From assembly GCA_027489295.1 (NCBI GenBank), contig JAIYAA010000115.1, forward strand, positions 1 through 8,712: 8,712 nt of DNA. Reading direction: 5' to 3'. The translations under genes were made by a program, and so were the position numbers. Shown here in pieces: positions 7,799-8,712 of this stretch (positions within the stretch are counted from its first letter, which is position 1; the number at the start of each line of letters is the position of its first letter). The notes under the pieces were generated by a model, which saw only the letters and a program-made list of their open reading frames with translations, did no database searches and was not told the DNA's origin. Origin of the DNA: Sphingomonadales bacterium. GTDB lineage: Bacteria; Pseudomonadota; Alphaproteobacteria; Sphingomonadales; Sphingomonadaceae.

Positions 7799-7812
7799 GG
7801 CGTCCATAGATT
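7784..7812 (+). promoter_or_regulatory. candidate trxA promoter
   Basis: TTGAGC (7784-7789, 4 of 6) and TAGATT (7807-7812, 4 of 6) are separated by an ideal 17 bases. The CTTGA start is characteristic of alphaproteobacterial housekeeping promoters. Transcription would begin near 7819, about 25 bases before the trxA start, leaving a short leader with the ribosome site. The -35 overlaps the loop and right arm of the hairpin that follows addA. Confidence 0.5.
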
Positions 7813-7831
7813 GCCGGTCGACACGATATTC

Positions 7832-7836
7832 AGGAG
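7832..7836 (+). promoter_or_regulatory. trxA ribosome binding site
   Basis: AGGAG lies 8 bases before ATG 7845, the best Shine-Dalgarno in the window. It decides between two nearby ATGs: the one at 7840 is only 3 bases away and opens a short unrelated frame. The strong site agrees with thioredoxin being an abundant protein. Confidence 0.8.
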
Positions 7837-7844
7837 ACTATGAC

Positions 7845-8165
7845 ATGGCCACTCTGGCGACGACCGACGCCAATTTCGAAACCGACGTGCTGCAGGCCGA
7901 CAAGCCCGTCATCGTCGATTTCTGGGCCGAATGGTGCGGTCCGTGCCGCATGATCGCCCCGGCGCTGGAGGAGCTCTCGGAAGAGCTGGCCGATCAGGTG
8001 CAGATCGTGAAGATCAACATCGACGACAATCCCGATACGCCGACCAAGTACGGCGTGCGCGGCATCCCGACGATGATCCTGTTCAAGAACGGCCAGCAGG
8101 CTGCGACCCAGGTCGGCGCGCTTCCGAAGAGCGGCATCAAGCAGTGGATCGAGCGCGAGATCTGA
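7845..8165 (+). CDS. trxA: thioredoxin 1
   Basis: A 106-residue classical thioredoxin, the usual length. It reduces protein disulfides in the cytoplasm and is recharged by thioredoxin reductase with NADPH. The redox motif WCGPC has Cys31 and Cys34. The buried Asp25 (equivalent to Asp26 of E. coli) and the cis-proline Pro75 (GIPTM) are present, as is the FKNGQ turn near the C-terminus. There is no signal peptide, so it is the cytoplasmic form. The gene follows addA by 84 bases, an order common in alphaproteobacteria, but it appears to have its own promoter and a strong ribosome site. A convergent gene and a strong hairpin lie downstream. Confidence 0.97.
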   Translation: MATLATTDANFETDVLQADKPVIVDFWAEWCGPCRMIAPALEELSEELADQVQIVKINIDDNPDTPTKYGVRGIPTMILFKNGQQAATQVGALPKSGIKQWIEREI

Positions 8166-8179
8166 TCGCGTGGTTTCCG

Positions 8180-8207
8180 GCTCCCCGTCCGTTCGCGGGC
8201 GGGGAGC
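8180..8207. terminator. bidirectional terminator hairpin between trxA and the convergent phosphatase gene
   Basis: GCTCCCCGTCCG (8180-8191) pairs with CGGGCGGGGAGC (8196-8207) across the tetraloop TTCG. This gives a 12-base-pair stem with a single G-T (G-U in RNA) wobble. It starts 14 bases after the trxA stop and, read on the other strand, 7 bases after the phosphatase stop, the expected place for a shared terminator. Neither side has a clear T-run, which is common in GC-rich genomes. Confidence 0.7.
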
Positions 8208-8214
8208 GCGGGCT

Positions 8215-8712
8215 TCAGCCGAACAACAATGCCGTCGCGCGCTGGCCCAGTTCGGGCGTGGACGCCGCGACGATACCCACGCCCTCGTCGCCGATGCGAT
8301 AGGGGCTGCCGTCCCACCGGCCGACATAGCCGCCGGCTTCGGTGAGAAACAGCACGCCCGGGGCGTGATCCCACACCAAGGTCCGCCGGAACACGGCGAC
8401 GTCGTTCTGGCCCAGCACCAGCCGGGGATAATTTTCGGCGGCGCAGCGGGGCAGCGGCACCAGCTCGAACGCGGCGCCGAACCGCGCGGCGCGGGCAGCA
8501 TGCTCGTCCTCGGACTGCCCTACCTTCGATACGGCGGCCAGCGCCCGCGCCGCACCGCTCGCGCGTGCCCGTACCCGCCCATCGTCGATATACGCGCCGC
8601 CGCCCAGCACCGCATGGCACATGCGCTCGGCGACCGGATCGTAGAGCCAGCCGGCCTGCGTCACGCCGTTTTCGACCAGCGCGATCATGATCCCGAAGGG
8701 CGACTGGCCGGC
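8215..8712 (-). CDS. inositol monophosphatase family protein, 5'-truncated
   Basis: Read on the minus strand, the frame is open to the window edge and ends at TGA (8217-8215), giving 165 visible residues of a family usually near 260-270. The first visible residues AGQSPFGIMIALVENG continue the family pattern found just after the metal-binding DPLDGT motif, which must lie outside the window; the ATG at 8688 is therefore internal. The second signature WDHAPGVLFLTEAGG, with its metal-binding Asp, is present, followed by GSPYRIGDEGVGIVAAS and a short C-terminus. Such Mg-dependent phosphatases act on inositol-1-phosphate, 3'-phosphoadenosine 5'-phosphate, histidinol phosphate or sugar bisphosphates, and the visible part does not settle which. 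The gene converges on trxA, sharing a terminator hairpin, and is not functionally tied to it by anything seen here. Confidence 0.9.
   Translation of the reverse strand, partial: AGQSPFGIMIALVENGVTQAGWLYDPVAERMCHAVLGGGAYIDDGRVRARASGAARALAAVSKVGQSEDEHAARAARFGAAFELVPLPRCAAENYPRLVLGQNDVAVFRRTLVWDHAPGVLFLTEAGGYVGRWDGSPYRIGDEGVGIVAASTPELGQRATALLFG

Noticed and set aside
7840..7844. ATG at 7840 as the trxA start
   Set aside because: It is in a different frame, only 3 bases from AGGAG, and opens only a short frame that hits a stop.
8686..8688. ATG at 8688 (minus strand) as the phosphatase start
   Set aside because: The frame continues upstream to the window edge with family-typical residues, so this Met is internal.
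1..8712. Mobile elements, CRISPR repeats, RNA genes or prophage remnants
   Set aside because: None seen. The window is filled with housekeeping genes in a familiar order, with gaps of at most 84 bases.

Overview
The window is a compact, very GC-rich stretch of an alphaproteobacterial chromosome. It most resembles a sphingomonad (Sphingomonadales). This is inferred from the high GC, the use of AddAB for double-strand break repair, and the order sugar kinase, nucleotidyltransferase, addB, addA, trxA, which I recognise from that group. No database search was possible. I see no mobile element, tRNA, rRNA or CRISPR array. No stretch longer than 84 bases lacks a gene.

Layout. At 1-599 (+) is the C-terminal part of an AmgK-like aminoglycoside-phosphotransferase-fold kinase. 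It overlaps by an ATGA a MurU-like sugar-1-phosphate nucleotidyltransferase (596-1348, +). Together these look like the cell-wall recycling shortcut MurNAc/GlcNAc -> sugar-1-phosphate -> UDP-sugar. After a 66-base gap come addB (1415-4354, +) and addA (4359-7760, +), 4 bases apart, which encode the two subunits of the AddAB helicase-nuclease. An 84-base gap with a hairpin and a promoter-like sequence leads to thioredoxin trxA (7845-8165, +). A strong hairpin at 8180-8207 separates trxA from a convergent inositol-monophosphatase-family gene (8215-8712, -), which is cut by the window end.

How it works together. AddA has intact superfamily 1 helicase motifs and a RecB-type nuclease domain. AddB has a degenerate, motor-dead helicase domain and its own intact nuclease domain, without the Fe-S cysteines known from Firmicute AddB. 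The most interesting regulatory signal is a perfect GTTC-N7-GTTC at 1382-1396, in the short gap before addB and just after a promoter-like pair. This is the established alphaproteobacterial LexA (SOS) operator pattern, so addAB here may be damage-inducible. Other points are a local low-GC patch with a perfect hairpin inside addA, and a trxA promoter whose -35 falls in the loop of the hairpin that follows addA. I found no convincing previously undescribed system; the genes themselves are recognisable families.
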